Assembly: GCA_036245525.1 (NCBI GenBank)
Contig: BTPG01000005.1
Span: 180,634,623-180,698,622 of the forward strand
Direction: 5' to 3'
Source: Semisulcospira habei
Taxonomy: Eukaryota > Mollusca > Gastropoda > Semisulcospiridae
DNA: 64,000 nucleotides
Shown: in pieces, positions 21,279 through 32,127 of the stretch
How positions within the stretch are numbered: the first letter of the stretch is position 1
Layout: every line of letters starts with the position of its first letter
Notes under the pieces: generated by a model
Told to the model about the DNA's origin: nothing
The model's database searches: none
What the model saw: the letters and a program-made list of their open reading frames with translations, nothing else
Program-made: the position numbers and the translations under genes

Positions 21279-22007
21279 GGAAACACTGATAAACTGAAGA
21301 CGGCTCGATCGTCCATCAATAGCCGCTTGGCAGTTTCTGCACGGACCCTAATTTCACCTCGGCAAATGCAGTCTTAGCACAAGATCGTGAAATTCTAGCG
21401 GTCTGTGTCACTCTTTAAGTGTCTCCGGTCGGACTGGTTGTATTGTTATTTGAATCAATGAAACTTTATTTTAAAACGGCGACGGCTTTCAGGGCATATA
21501 ACAGCCATTTTGAGTGTTCGAGCAAAGCACGCGCTGCCGACCCAATCGCAAAATGCCATTGGAGGGCTGATGTCGGTTACACTACTAACGCAGGGCGAGT
21601 GCCTTCTCCCCTATCACACTTGTCGCAGCGTGTCACCGGCCACAGGTCGATATACCAAACTAACAATCTGCTTTGTTTTTAAATCGAATCGCGGACTGGA
21701 GACACTAAGAGTTTGCAATGCCGCTAGGTACTTACACTAACAGCATCACTCTGGAGTAAAATCTTCCTGTGGGGTTGCAGGTGACGAGGAAGAGGTTTGG
21801 AAGATCATGCAATGATCGAACTTCGTCGAGTAAAAACGTCTGGCAGTTTCCGATTAAAATCGCTCTCAGTTGAAGCCACCGACAGCCAGCGCGTACCGTT
21901 TACAGGTCCGTTTATGCGTGGCTATTCCTCTCTGTGCCCGCCGGCGTTTGCACTTGGAACGAACGCGTCTTGCATTTTAACCGAGGAAAATTGCACACTG
22001 CCCAACT
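21279..22007. other. Unassigned non-coding DNA
   Basis: Short frames without recognisable motifs. Confidence 0.5.
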
Positions 22008-22073
22008 GCAAGAGGCACAGATCCTCATGAGCCCCCGCAGTTGCGGGGGCTCATGAGGATCTATGCCTCTTGC
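22008..22073 (-). repeat. Family A stem, near-perfect
   Basis: GCAAGAGGCACAGATCCTCA, apex CCCCCGCAGTTGCGGGGG, complement. Flanks (TTTTAACCGAGGAAAA left; CCACTTGTACATCCACGTTC right) are the A spacers in reverse orientation. Confidence 0.93.
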
Positions 22074-22220
22074 TGAAACCACTTGTACATCCACGTTCCT
22101 GCGACGGGTTGGGGACCTTGAACGTTGAATTTACAATTTCTACAAGAACACAATCTGCGCTCGCTAGCGGGGAAGCGGTTGACCCTTTCACTACCAGCGG
22201 CCATGAACTCAGTCTCTGAA

Positions 22221-22414
22221 TTAACCCCTTCACGGTCAGGGGACACAGACGGTGCTTTTGCAATAATTGTAAAAATTCAACGTCAGAGATCCCCAGCGGA
22301 GTCCAAGGAGCACGGATCATACGGAGTGGTTTCAGAGAGGAGCCCTCGTGAGGATCTATACCTCTTGCAGTAGTGGTGCTCAGTTGTTGTTTTTTTCGGC
22401 ACTAAAGGGGTTAA
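22221..22414 (+). mobile_element. Family A element, left stem arm lost
   Basis: Both ends are clear: TTAACCCCTTCACGGTCAGG and CGGCACTAAAGGGGTTAA. Only the right stem arm (GTGAGGATCTATACCTCTTG) survives. Confidence 0.85.
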
Positions 22415-22478
22415 CCGTTGTAGACTGATTATCTGACAACATAACCAACCGCTTGAGAAACACAGGTGTAAGCAGACT

Positions 22479-22569
22479 TTAACCCTTTGCCTGTCGGTTG
22501 CGGTTTTTGTCGCGATGATTCCTATTGGAATCATCGCGACAAAAACCGCTACCGACACGCAAAGGGTTC
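22479..22569. mobile_element. Family C palindromic element, near-perfect
   Basis: Reference copy of family C (91 bp). The whole element is one hairpin: TTAACCCTTTGCCTGTCGGT, then GCGGTTTTTGTCGCGATGAT, apex TCCTATTGGA, then the complement, ending AAAGGGTTCA (TTAA with one change). Confidence 0.95.
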
Positions 22570-23383
22570 AAAGCTATAGCCCGTTTGGGGTGGAACTCTA
22601 CACGACTCAGCCGCGCGTCAGCTGCCGAAGTAGCCACTATTACTGCTCTAGGCTTTTGAGCTGGATGGTTTCGAGTTGGTTTAGTATCTGCAGTGTCATT
22701 TTATCGGATGCGTTTTGGCAAAAGCTAGGTCCTGTCCTGTTTGCGACAGCTTAGCGGGGCTCAGACAATTTGCAGTTTGTAACGTAGCTAATTTGCATAA
22801 CGAAACGCAACCTAGAACTGAAACACTGATCCGCCGGTGAGGTGTTCACTTGGAAACGTCTCGAGCAGACTGACGACTTGGGAATATCCTCTGCTGCCTG
22901 TTCAGTGACACAGTTGAGGTTTTGTTTCGCACAGACTTTGCCACGTTGTCCCAGTATTCCACGTGGGTGTTTTCTAAGCAGCTTGAACCATCTGCAACAA
23001 CAGAATGTGAAAGCAAAGCGGGAATAATCCTGGTGATAGACGGAGTAGTCAGACATAAATAAAGAAAATAAAACATAAAACTGACGACATACCAGGCAAA
23101 GCGTACGGTCAATACATCCTGTACAAGCACAACATGCCTGGAGGGATGGAAAAACAACAATAAAATGAAGAGAGAACACTGATTTGACGTCAAAACGCGG
23201 ACAATGTCGCACGCCGTGGTGACGTCAGGCATACATTGCCGTCTTCAAAGACAGCCAGAGACTCAATGAGCGTGGATTTTGGACCGAATATATTTTTAGC
23301 TCAATGCTTGCCACACCGTCCACGTTCTGTTCACTAAACAGGGGCGGAGCTCATACTGGCGGTAAACGGCGCTACGCAGTGAG
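22570..23383. other. Unassigned non-coding DNA
   Basis: The longest frame (22751-23212, minus, 153 codons) has no recognisable domain and biased composition. Confidence 0.5.
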
Positions 23384-23424
23384 CAAAAGGTCCTCGGGCC
23401 GACTTCGGCCCGATGACCATTGCT
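23384..23424. repeat. Family E palindrome, short form
   Basis: GCAAAAGGTCCTCGGGCCGA, then CTTCGGCCCGATGACC: only the outer ~17 bases of each arm. Confidence 0.75.
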
Positions 23425-23586
23425 AGCTAGGCATGCTTGTACAATGCAAGACTCAAAATAACCAACAAGAAAGCACCCTGAGCAAAGGCAGCGACAAATA
23501 GGATGACCTACCAGACAGTTTACATTTTACAGCTTAAATAGTTTCTTGTTGTTTGAATACCGTAAAAAAATAATAGACATTGTTCG

Positions 23587-23757
23587 GAAATCAGCAGTAG
23601 TTCAATTTGCACGTGTCTGGACGCAAACCGTGGCTTAATAGCCCGTACAAACATGCGATATATCGCCCATGTTTGTCCGGGCTTTTAATCCACTCAGTGT
23701 ATGTGTTAAACACGTGCAAATATTGACCTACTTCTGATTTACGGAAATTAATCGTAT
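23587..23757. repeat. Family I palindrome
   Basis: Second copy: CGGAAATCAGCAGTAGTTCA, then AATTTGCACGTGT, then CCCGTACAAACATGCGAT, then the complement to TGACCTACTTCTGATTTACG. Confidence 0.88.
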
Positions 23758-24285
23758 CATATCATATCAGGGTATTTACCCGACCACATAATTTATAGTA
23801 ATGCACCTTCGTGTTTGTGTATGTATGTTTCTCCTGCCTTCTTCCTAAGTTCCGGAGAAAGACATGGGTTATATAAGAGACCTGATGCATCTTTTTAAGA
23901 GATGCAAATGATCGTCTTATTCTATACCTGCGTATTTCTCTGTGGGCTGGCGATTGGGTGCCTGATAGGCGGGGGCGGGGGATCTAACTGTTGTCTGTCC
24001 GGCGCTGAGTAATTCCCCTTGGTTTGTTGTACAATTCTGCCAGCGCTAGCCTCACCTATCTGGTTTGTGAGTATCATATTAAGTACACTGGTTGTACATG
24101 TGCTTGTATCCCTGTCCGAAGATTCTTTGTTTGTTTGTTTGTTCTCGTTTGTTAGTTCGTTTGGCCTTTTGGTTGTATGACCGATGGTTGGTCGGTTGGC
24201 TGGTTTATTAATTTTATACCCTGTTTAAAAGGCATGATGAAAACTCCGTTGTCACAAGGCCCAGTAACCAATGAATTTTCTCTAC
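23758..24285. other. Unassigned non-coding DNA
   Basis: (TTTG)n at about 24127-24142; otherwise nothing recognised. Confidence 0.5.
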
Positions 24286-24495
24286 TTAACTCATTCAGCC
24301 CGACGGCCGTATTTCCCGAAGGAGGCGTCATCTAATGACCATGCACCAGTTGCAGGAGATGGATCGACCATGAAAATTCAAGGGCAGTGCCAGATTAGCT
24401 TGGCGCCGACAGGCGCCAAGCTAATCTGGCACTACCCTTGAATTATCATGGTCGATCCATCTCCTGCTGTGGTGCGTCAGGGCTGAATGGGTTAA
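24286..24495 (+). mobile_element. Family B1 element, full length
   Basis: Reference copy for B1 (210 bp). Ends TTAACTCATTCAGCCCGACG and CGTCAGGGCTGAATGGGTTA(A). Left shoulder AGGAGGCGTCATCTAATGAC and CAGTTGCAGGAGATGGATCG. Stem 24361-24458 with apex AGCTTGGCGCC-GACA-GGCGCCAAGCT. Right shoulder CCATCTCCTGCTGTGG pairs with the left shoulder, so most of the element folds. Confidence 0.95.
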
Positions 24496-24517
24496 ACCTG
24501 AGCAATATATAATAATT

Positions 24518-24715
24518 ATGGCTCTAAACGCGAAACAAGTAGTACACGTCATCGACATGCCAGAAGGCTGGCGACTATTTCAGGAAAAGTCAGCACATCG
24601 CAGTGTGTGGCCAAACCCGAGAAAATTGGCACCACTGTTTACACGCCTGCAGAGGAGGCGTAGACACAGAAAACGTTTTACTTTCAGCAATGAGAAAACG
24701 GCGCATCCTCTCTGA
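24518..24715 (+). other. 65-codon open frame, unrecognised
   Basis: Basic C-terminal half (RLQRRRRHRKRF). No start context or domain to support a gene. Confidence 0.1.
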
Positions 24716-24783
24716 CACATGGTTTTTCTAGCGCCTGTTCGGAACACGCTCAATCCTAAGCAACACTATCCAATCGAGGGACA

Positions 24784-24852
24784 GCAAGAGACATAGATTC
24801 TCATGAGCCCTCAGTGCGGACGCAGGGGCTCATAAGAATCTATGCCTCTTGC
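24784..24852. repeat. Family A stem
   Basis: GCAAGAGACATAGATTCTCA and CTCATAAGAATCTATGCCTC; the GATTC/GAATC change is on both arms. Confidence 0.9.
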
Positions 24853-25380
24853 AGATGGTAGCTGCTGAGATGTCATTTAGGGGCCTCAGCAATTCCGCAT
24901 AACAAGCTGTACTTGTTGTAGCGATAAGACGATATTCGCAGTTATCTGATTAATGCGTTATGTCATATATGTTTAATCCAGACCAAAAAGGTGACTGCCA
25001 AGCGTGTAATATGCAAAGAAGTACCCAACGGAAAAAGAAACACGCTTAGAGTTGCCACATTCCTTCTGCCATTGAAGATAAGTAGCGGCTAATCTCTATG
25101 TTTGTTTGTTTGTCTATTTTGACAAAGGGTATTTACCCGAAATATTAATAAACTGTGTTGTACCCGTCTTTTCTAAGCATATATGTTTAGCAGTCGACCG
25201 AGAAAAGCAGGAGTCTACGGAGACTGATACTGGCAAAAGAGTGGTTGCAGGGGGGAATCTGCACAAATTGTGACTCTGACCACGTCAGTTTAACTCCTTC
25301 CCTGCCATTGGCTAGAACCGGATGCTTCTCCAACGACTGCGGGATAGATTCTGTTAGTCCCCCCCACCCCCGTCTGTAAA
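24853..25380. other. Unassigned; contains a module repeated near 49.5 kb
   Basis: AAGAAGTACCCAACGG followed by AAACACGCTTAG (about 25018-25047), and TGTTGTACCCGTCTTTTCTA (about 25157), reappear in the opposite and the same orientation respectively at 49540-49600. Confidence 0.55.
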
Positions 25381-25415
25381 GGTTAATGAAGATCCATGCC
25401 TCTTGCGGTTTGAGC
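25381..25415. repeat. Family A right arm
   Basis: TTAATGAAGATCCATGCCTC, then TTGCGG. C-rich low-complexity DNA follows at 25448-25510. Confidence 0.65.
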
Positions 25416-25572
25416 AATGTTAGCTGCCGGTGATGGTGCAACGTACCTACCCCCACCCCTCCCCCACCCCCCCTGCCTCCCCTCCTCCACCCCGCTCCAT
25501 CCCTCTGCCACCCTCAACCCATTTCCACTGAAAAAAACAGCTATTACTATTACGTTCCATCAGACACAGAAC

Positions 25573-25633
25573 GCTAGGGCCAGTTGCATGAGCGAGCTTA
25601 GTCCTGCAACAGCCACTAAGCAAGGTGCGCCAG
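25573..25633 (+). repeat. Family D left arm
   Basis: GGCCAGTTGCATGAGCGAGC, then TTAGTCCTGCAACAGCCACT, then AAGCAAGGTGCGCC; it stops at palindrome J. Confidence 0.8.
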
Positions 25634-25634
25634 A

Positions 25635-25676
25635 ACTAAATGACTTCCATTCCAAGGCATGGAAGTCATTTAGTTG
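25635..25676. repeat. Palindrome J
   Basis: AACTAAATGACTTCCAT and its complement flank an 8-base loop, inserted where the right half of the D element should start. Confidence 0.85.
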
Positions 25677-25827
25677 TGGGATTCAAGGGGGAGGGGGGGG
25701 GCGGGGGGGCTAATGTGATGCCCCTCGGGACCTATATATCTACACTTCCAGTATCTGCCAGCTGAGGTCATTCCTGTCTACTACTGTAAAACGAACATCT
25801 GCGGCTCTCACAAAAAAAATTAAGCCA

Positions 25828-26152
25828 TCGCTGTCTTAAACCTCAGACACTCATCAAATCACGTCATCGCCGTCTCACACCACGTCACTGTCGTCTCACA
25901 CTTACGAGCGCTCATCAGATCACGTCATCACCGTCTAACACCTACAAGCACTCATCAAATCTCGTCAGTCATCGCCGTCGCACACCTACAAGCACTCATC
26001 AAATCACGTCATCGCCGTCACTCACCTACAAGGACTCAGTCAAATTATATCTCGTCTTCGCCGTCTCACACGTACAGGCACTCATCTAATCACGTCATCG
26101 CCGTCTCACACGTACAGGCACTCATCAAATCACGTCATCGCCGTCTCACACA
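25828..26152 (+). repeat. Minisatellite, ~40 bp x 8
   Basis: Variants of GTCTCACACCTACAAGCACT followed by CATCAAATCACGTCATCGCC repeat about eight times, with small length changes. Confidence 0.92.
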
Positions 26153-26433
26153 TGAAAAAAACAACAACCAAAAACCCACATTGGCTTTGATTTGTACCAT
26201 TTCAACTTCAGCAGACTGTGCCTCTTGCAGTTATGTCAGCTGTGGTATTCACAGTGTCTTAGCAGTGTTGGGGTTCAAAATTAGTTTTGAAGTTGCTAGT
26301 TCAGTAGCGCCGCTAATTTCAAAGTCGCAAACCCGCCGACCGCGGGTACCTTCTGCTCGTAAAAAAAAGACTGACTACGACACTCACAAAAAGGAGGAAC
26401 TAAAGTGTTCTGACTGACTCACTGGATGTTACT

Positions 26434-26647
26434 TTAATTCATTCAGCAAGACGGCCGAATTTTCCAAATTTTGGAGGCGTCATCTAATGACTATGCACCA
26501 GTTGCAGGAGATGGATCGACCATGATAATTCAAGGGCAGTGCCAGATTAGCTTGGAGCCAACAGGCGCCAAGCTAATCTGGCACTACCCTTGAATTATAC
26601 TGGTCAACCCATCTCCTGCTGTAGTGCGTCAGGGCTGAATGGGTTAA
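26434..26647 (+). mobile_element. Family B1 element
   Basis: TTAATTCATTCAGCAAGACG to GGGCTGAATGGGTTAA. The stem (26513-26608) is complementary except for a few changes (GGAGCC at the apex, TACTGG near the base). Confidence 0.92.
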
Positions 26648-26789
26648 TTGAAAGAACTGAGCGAAAGCAACAAATAACTACCAGATCTGGAACCATTTCA
26701 CCGGGAAAATCTTTTCCATGTCCAAAGAACTAACATCATTGAGCGATGGAGCCAAGCCAAATCAGTCTCTCAGCCAACACCGTACACCT

Positions 26790-26856
26790 GCAAGAGGCAC
26801 TGCTTCTCATGAAGCAAGTGCAGCCCCGGGGGCTCCTGAAAACCTTTGCCTCTTGC
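26790..26856. repeat. Family A stem, diverged centre
   Basis: GCAAGAGGCACTGCTTCTCA and TTTGCCTCTTGC; the centre has an added GCAAGTGCAGCC. Confidence 0.7.
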
Positions 26857-27089
26857 CTGGCGCCGGCAGAGATCGATCAAGGTCACTGACACACCCCGCA
26901 TCAGACTGAGAGAGTCCTGTGGGTATATGTACGGGAGTGAAATAGCCGCTCAATGCAATAACTACGAACGCCAATTTCATCTCCTTTAACTTAATGCCAT
27001 TCCAAGATGCCAAACTAAACATCCACCGGCGGACTACAGGCAAGCCGCTGTCTCTCCCATAGGTAGCAGGTGTATCAATAAGTCTCCTA

Positions 27090-27200
27090 AGGCCAGTGCC
27101 GTGAGTGAGCTTAGCCCTGCGCCAACCACTAAGCAAGAGCTACAGCGGAGCACCTTGCTTAGTGGTTGGCGCAGGAGTAAGCTCACTTATACAACTGACC
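27090..27200 (+). repeat. Family D palindrome
   Basis: GGCCAGTGCCGTGAGTGAGC to GCTCACTTATACAACTGACC; the inner arms ACCACTAAGCAAG and CTTGCTTAGTGGT match exactly. Confidence 0.88.
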
Positions 27201-27364
27201 CCTCACAGCTGGACTTTTCCACTTTTATCAGCTGCCAGATTCTGCTAACTACGGCTGCATGCCTGAAGCGAGCGGCACTGGTGTTGACAGCGAGTCCATC
27301 TGCCCGGCTGCGAGTTCAACGACATCATCGAGGCCGCGTCGAGCTGTTCCTGCGCCACTTCTGA

Positions 27365-27604
27365 TTAACCACTTGACTGCACGAGACATAGATCTTCATG
27401 AGCCCCCGCACTGAGTTGCTGGGGCTCATGAAGATCTATGCCCCTTGTTGAAACCCGACACACTACAGCGGAAGATGGATCGACCATGATAATTCAAGGG
27501 TAGTGCCAGATTAGCGTGGCGCCTGAAGGCGCCAAGCTAATCTGGCACTACCCTTGAATTATTGTGGTCACTCCATCTCATGCTGCAGGGCGTCGGGGCT
27601 CAAT
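27365..27604 (+). mobile_element. Composite element: A stem plus B1 stem
   Basis: A TTAACC left end is followed by an A stem (27379-27448; GATCTTCATGAG paired with CTCATGAAGATC). It continues with CCCGACACACTACAGC into a complete B1 stem (27478-27573) and a B1 right shoulder ending GGGGCTCAATGGGTT. Confidence 0.85.
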
Positions 27605-27852
27605 GGGTTGATTGTCGACAAGAAATAATATTATATCGCTGCAGTGGTCCTTCATAATCCAGTGTACTACGGAATAATCTTCTTTCAGAGTCGAGAAAAG
27701 CAGGCGAAATACGAAAATAATCAGAGAAGTCACCTTTTTGGTCTGGATTACGAAAATAATCCAATATGTGAACAGAACTCAAACCTCGTCGTCGTTAAGG
27801 CTGTTGAAACCAGGCGACTCGACGGCTCGGCGGTAGATTTGGATATTACGTT

Positions 27853-28075
27853 TTAAACCCTTCGCGGCCGAGAAGAAAGTGAACGCGATCCAAAAAACGC
27901 AAGAGACATAGATCCTCATGAGCCCCCGCAGTCGCTGGGGCTCATGAGGGTTTATGCCTTCTTGCTGAGAGCAGTTTGTGTCCGTGTTTCGTAGACAGTT
28001 GTGGCTTTCGGTAGTTCAGTGAACACAGATTTCAATAACAAAAATGTACGTTCGTGGACAGGCCAAAGGGGTTAA
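27853..28075 (-). mobile_element. Family A element
   Basis: TTTAAACCCTTCGCGGCCGA at the left and GGCCAAAGGGGTTAA at the right. Stem 27899-27964 with GACATAGATCCTCATGAGCC. Reverse orientation relative to the copy at 972. Confidence 0.88.
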
Positions 28076-28111
28076 CACTGCTTAACAAGGCCGTAATAAA
28101 CCATTTCCTTT

Positions 28112-28200
28112 TTAACCCCTTGGCTGTCGGTAGGGCTTTCCGTCCAGGTGATTCCTGAAAGAATCGCCTCGATAAAAAGGTAACAGGTGGACTGGCAGTA
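28112..28200. mobile_element. Family C element, degraded right arm
   Basis: TTAACCCCTTGGCTGTCGGT, then AGGTGATTCCTGAAAGAATC, then GCCTCGATAAAAAGG; the right end is lost. Confidence 0.75.
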
Positions 28201-28310
28201 ATAGCCTGTTAAATTACCCCTCCCCCCCCCCACCCCTACCTCCTGCCCCCCCCCCCACCCCTACTCCTCCCTCCTGCCCCCCCCCCCCCACCCTCCCCCA
28301 CATCATGCCC
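28201..28310. repeat. C-rich tract
   Basis: Runs of 7-12 cytosines with ACCCCTAC spacers. Confidence 0.85.
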
Positions 28311-28540
28311 AACCCACTAGTCCCCCAAACATGTGGGGACAGTAAGCCGGACTTCTCTCTGGCTGTAATCGACACCAACAACATTAACCCTTTGCGTGTC
28401 GCAGACATGAGACCCGCTTGAGATCAAATCCTAGGAAAGCAAAAGAGTCCAGCACTCGCAACTCGCAATCAGTATATTTTCATGTGAGGGAACTTCACAA
28501 TAAAATCGGATTTCTAAAAAAAAATCGGAAAAGCCCCATG

Positions 28541-28620
28541 CCTGGTGTCGGTAGCGCTTTCTGTCGACGTGACTATTGCGGGAATTACCTCGACAGAAAG
28601 CGCCACCAACAGCCACACAG
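28541..28620. repeat. Family C2 stem
   Basis: GTCGGTAGCGCTTTCTGTCG paired with CGACAGAAAGCGCCACCAAC. The TTTCTGTCG change from the C consensus is on both arms. Nearby TTAACCCTTTGCGTGTCG (28385) is a C end fragment. Confidence 0.8.
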
Positions 28621-28983
28621 TGTTGATCTCAGCATCACCGCAGTCACTCCAGGCAACATCTCGGACGAGATTCAGACAGAAAGGATTCATTTAAAACTGA
28701 GGGAGGCGCAGCCTGGATTTTACATTTCTTTGAACAAGGAAAATGTGCAAGATCCCCCCTCCTCCCTCTCTTTCAATCACCCCCCCCCCCCCCCGCCCCC
28801 TCCTCTCTCTTTTCCCGTCACCGCAACACGTGCAAGGTGTCATGCTTCATCATTAATTCTCCTCTCTCAACAGGCTCACACCTGGCAGCTGTTAATTCCG
28901 TATTCCTCACACCTGTACACTAACGATTAGGCCGGCCATTGTTTGAGGAGAACACACCATGTGTAAATAAAAACGGGAGAATT

Positions 28984-29064
28984 CTGCAAGAGGCATAGAC
29001 TCTCATGAGACCCTGCGGCCGCAATGCGGCTGCAGGGTCTCATGAGAGTCTATGCCTCTTGCAG
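28984..29064. repeat. Family A stem, longest perfect arms
   Basis: Arms of 40 bases with one mismatch: CTGCAAGAGGCATAGACTCT, then CATGAGACCCTGC. It departs from the family consensus (ACTCT, GACCCTGC) identically on both arms. Confidence 0.95.
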
Positions 29065-29206
29065 AGGGACGTGTCTGGACGAGGGACTGCGAAAAAGAAA
29101 AAAAAAATAATAAAAATCTAGACGCGTAGACAGCAAAAAATAACCACGGACTTCAAAGTAAGCCTTTCGCTGGCAGTGGGCGCATATTGCGTTTGTGAAA
29201 TCTTGG

Positions 29207-29422
29207 TTAACCCATTTCATCCTGACGCTGATTTTGTAAAATTTGCTTATTATCCTGCGAAGGCTGCATTAGTACTGATTAGGAGATAGATCAACTGTTT
29301 TAGTTCAAGGGCGGTGCCAGCATAGCTTGGCGCCTAAGGCGCCAAAGCTATGCTGGCACCACCCTTGAACTCTCAGTCAAATTTATTTCAAGCAATGGTT
29401 GTATCAGGATGAAAAGGGTTAA
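29207..29422 (+). mobile_element. Family B3 element
   Basis: A subfamily with its own ends: TTAACCCATTTCATCCTGAC and TATCAGGATGAAAAGGGTTA(A). The stem (29302-29371) reads GCCAGCATAGC against GCTATGCTGGC; the CAT/ATG change relative to B2 is on both arms. Confidence 0.92.
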
Positions 29423-29461
29423 TTCAACACCAGAGGGGTCCCAGTACCCGGCCCAAGGAAC

Positions 29462-29589
29462 GTGGTGTCGGCAAAAGGCCGCAGAGATGCGCGTGAGCCC
29501 ACCCCCCCACCTCCCCCCCCCCCCCGGCCCCTTCCATTACGTCTGTTGCATGGAGTGCGTTCAGTTTTAATCGGCAGTGAAGTGGTTAA
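29462..29589. repeat. Family A relic with C-run
   Basis: AAGGAACGTGGTGTCGGCAA, then a decayed stem interrupted by a C-run, ending TCGGCAGTGAAGTGGTTAA. Confidence 0.6.
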
Positions 29590-30029
29590 AAACACTCAGA
29601 GAGGGAAATGATTCCGGTTGTTCAAGGGTGAAAACACATGTACAGGTTCATTTTTCTTCTTCTTCACAATTCAAGATTTCATTGTTCCCATTCATCTATA
29701 ACCAGGCACAAATCCACATAAACTCTTCTAGCCTACGTGGGTTCATTTAGTTCTGTGCCTCACGACGCATGATCAGACGGCCGCGTCTGTCAGTTCTCCA
29801 GAATAATGCGTACAACCTGAGACTTGACTTTGAACGCTGGTCTGTAGTGGTTCTGGACTTTGCCGCGCCCTAGGTCCGGACTTGCACACCAGACATACAC
29901 AACGCGAAAACAAAACAATGTTCTATCATAGTCATGCCATGATTACCAGTTAAAGTTCCGTCAACTTGCAATCATGGAACATGTAGTACAGGGCACAGTG
30001 CCATCAGCATCACAAGAAACGAGTCAAGT
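29590..30029. other. Unassigned non-coding DNA
   Basis: No gene or repeat recognised. Confidence 0.5.
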
Positions 30030-30098
30030 GCGTGCTGGTCTATGATTTTGGACCTTACGGATGGAAGCCGTAAGGTCCAAAATCACAGACTAGCACAC
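30030..30098. repeat. Family K palindrome
   Basis: GTGCTGGTCTATGATTTTGG, then ACCTTACGG, loop, then CCGTAAGGTCCAAAATCACA, then GACTAGCACAC. Second copy at 32388. Confidence 0.92.
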
Positions 30099-30439
30099 GA
30101 GTGACCACAGCCGCGAAAATTAGAAGGAAATAAATGGAAAAATACGCCCATTCATTTAACGAAAACAATGCGACTGACCTTACATGCCGAATAGAAGCTA
30201 ACAACAATCGCTGAATCATGTCACATTTCCGTTCCTAAGTGCTTCCTGTTCGCAACTACACACTTGCACCAAACAGAGGCCCCTGGGGAAGTCTCAATGC
30301 AAACAACAAACTGTGCAGTATCACAGCGCTCGTCAACAATGCGGTCATTAAAGGCTGCGAGGGTGATTGTCGGACGCGGATTATTTTATTTTAATCATCC
30401 TTGAGATTTGAATTGGAGCTATAGAGCGGAACCTGTTTT

Positions 30440-30825
30440 GATAGTCGTTCGGTGAGAGGTCATTCAGGTACCAGAGCCCAGTTGTTTGGAATGATCTCCG
30501 GCCCACGCGAACTGAGATACGTGGATTCGAGAGAGGCATTCAGGCGAACCTTAAAGACCCATCTTTTTTTTCTGTCTACTACGAATGACTTTTTGTCACA
30601 GACCTGTAATGTTGAAGTCATCTCTATCTCTATTAGAAGTAGTGCGTGTGTGCGCGCGCGTGCGTGAGTGCGAGTACGATGCCTTTATTAATTCTTTATA
30701 GAGTGCGTTGTGTTTAAAAAAAAAAAAACTTTTTGTAAATTGCGTTTTTTTAATTAGTTATTTTTGTACAATTAGTTTTTGTTAAGCGCCTAGACCTCTA
30801 ATCCGAGGTTAGGCGCTATACAAAT

Positions 30826-30880
<55 letters not shown>

Positions 30881-30881
30881 T
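30440..30881 (+). pseudogene. LINE 3' end (L2/CR1-like) with (ATT)n tail
   Basis: The plus strand encodes GERSFRYQSPVVWNDL and, after a frameshift, EAFRRTLKTHLF: the SF-x-VWN-L...F-R-LK-HLF signature at the C-terminus of many LINE polyproteins. A 3' UTR follows with a small stem-loop (AAGCGCCTAGACC and GAGGTTAGGCGCT) and then (ATT)n at 30829-30881, the usual tail. It is 5'-truncated. Confidence 0.8.
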
Positions 30882-31350
30882 AGACCGTACGCATGACAGA
30901 TCACTAAATGACGACCCCTATACGCAATATAAATCACTAAATGACAGTCTTTTATTACAAGTGACACTTTTCCCTTTCAAGACTTATCTTGAGAGAGAAC
31001 CTGTCAACTCAGACCACTTATTTCGATGCAAAATAATATGGTTACTCGAAATAGGTTTCACTGTTTCAATAATATCACGCGCGCGCTCATGCGCGTCAAC
31101 TCATAAAGGGCGGCTATAGATCCACACACAAATGACGAGATTCAATAATACTTCTGTCCTGGGGATCATGCATAATTAAAAATTCATCACGCTGATTTTG
31201 TGTTACTATCCGTGTGGTGCGATGTAACCAAGGGCGATAAATGCCACACGCAGTTCATATTACAACCGTGCAAAATTGCATTACAACAGATGCGGCTATT
31301 GCGTTTCAGTTTTCATTACAACATAAAGTCATTCATCGCTCGGAAATTGT

Positions 31351-31521
31351 ATAACCTTTTGACGGTCGGTATATAAAAAAAGTAAATATGCTAGTCCCTG
31401 ATCATTTATAACGCTAAGAGGGACACGAAAATGGACTCAAGGAACGAACGTATCGCTTTTTGTCGAGGCGATTCCTGCCGGAATAGCCTCGACAAAAAGC
31501 GATACCGACCGCCAAAGGGTT
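31351..31521. mobile_element. Family C2 element with ~75-bp insert
   Basis: Left end ATAACCTTTTGACGGTCGGT, then about 75 unrelated bases, then the hairpin ATCGCTTTTTGTCGAGGCGA/apex/TAGCCTCGACAAAAAGCGAT and the end CCGCCAAAGGGTTA. GAGGC/GCCTC is private and on both arms. Confidence 0.82.
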
Positions 31522-32127
31522 ATAGAAAGACATGGGTGACACCGTTCCATGGTGATGTCCTTGAAATTTGTACCGGTCAACCAAAACTTCATCAGCAACA
31601 TTTTTGCGTCAAAAGTGTTGACGTATTTATAGTGACATAGACTGGGTGTTGCTTCTTCAAACAGAGATCTTTTACATCACTGCCAATAGCGTGAGAAAGT
31701 CTGTGCCTCTAAAAAATATTAAAGCCAGACAGTATGTCGAAACATAATCTAATCTAATCTAATCTAATCTAATATAATCTAATCTAACGATCTGTTCAGT
31801 CTCATTAATTAGATCGACCAATAATATGAACCTGAGCCGGCATTCTTCATCGGCGCCATGACGAAATCAAGAGGAAAACAACAACACACCCACGACCGAG
31901 AAGCACATTAAAAAGCAACGTCAAGGACCATGGTCCGTTCAGCCTCATTAATTGGGCCAGAATAGAATGGCTGTTGGCTTATTATAGGGCCGCGTGCAAT
32001 CCTGTAAGGCCAAAACCCTTGAGAGATTAATAGCGATAGACTCCACACACCCCTTGCACCATCTGATTTCAGGGCAAATATCATTTGGTCTGACAACTGA
32101 CTAGCGCACACGGCTTGTGCACACACC
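31522..32127. other. Unassigned; (AATCT)n at 31746-31790
   Basis: A pentanucleotide repeat of about nine units, then two similar short phrases (GTTCAG-CTCATTAATT at 31795 and 31937). No gene. Confidence 0.6.

Noticed and set aside
22479..22569. Family C hairpins as conserved microRNA genes
   Set aside because: Full end-to-end pairing, TTAA boundaries and many diverged copies fit mobile elements better; small-RNA data would be needed to reconsider.
22751..23212. 153-codon minus frame as a membrane protein
   Set aside because: Cys/Phe-rich composition from pyrimidine-rich DNA, no recognised domain, an overlapping alternative frame of similar length.
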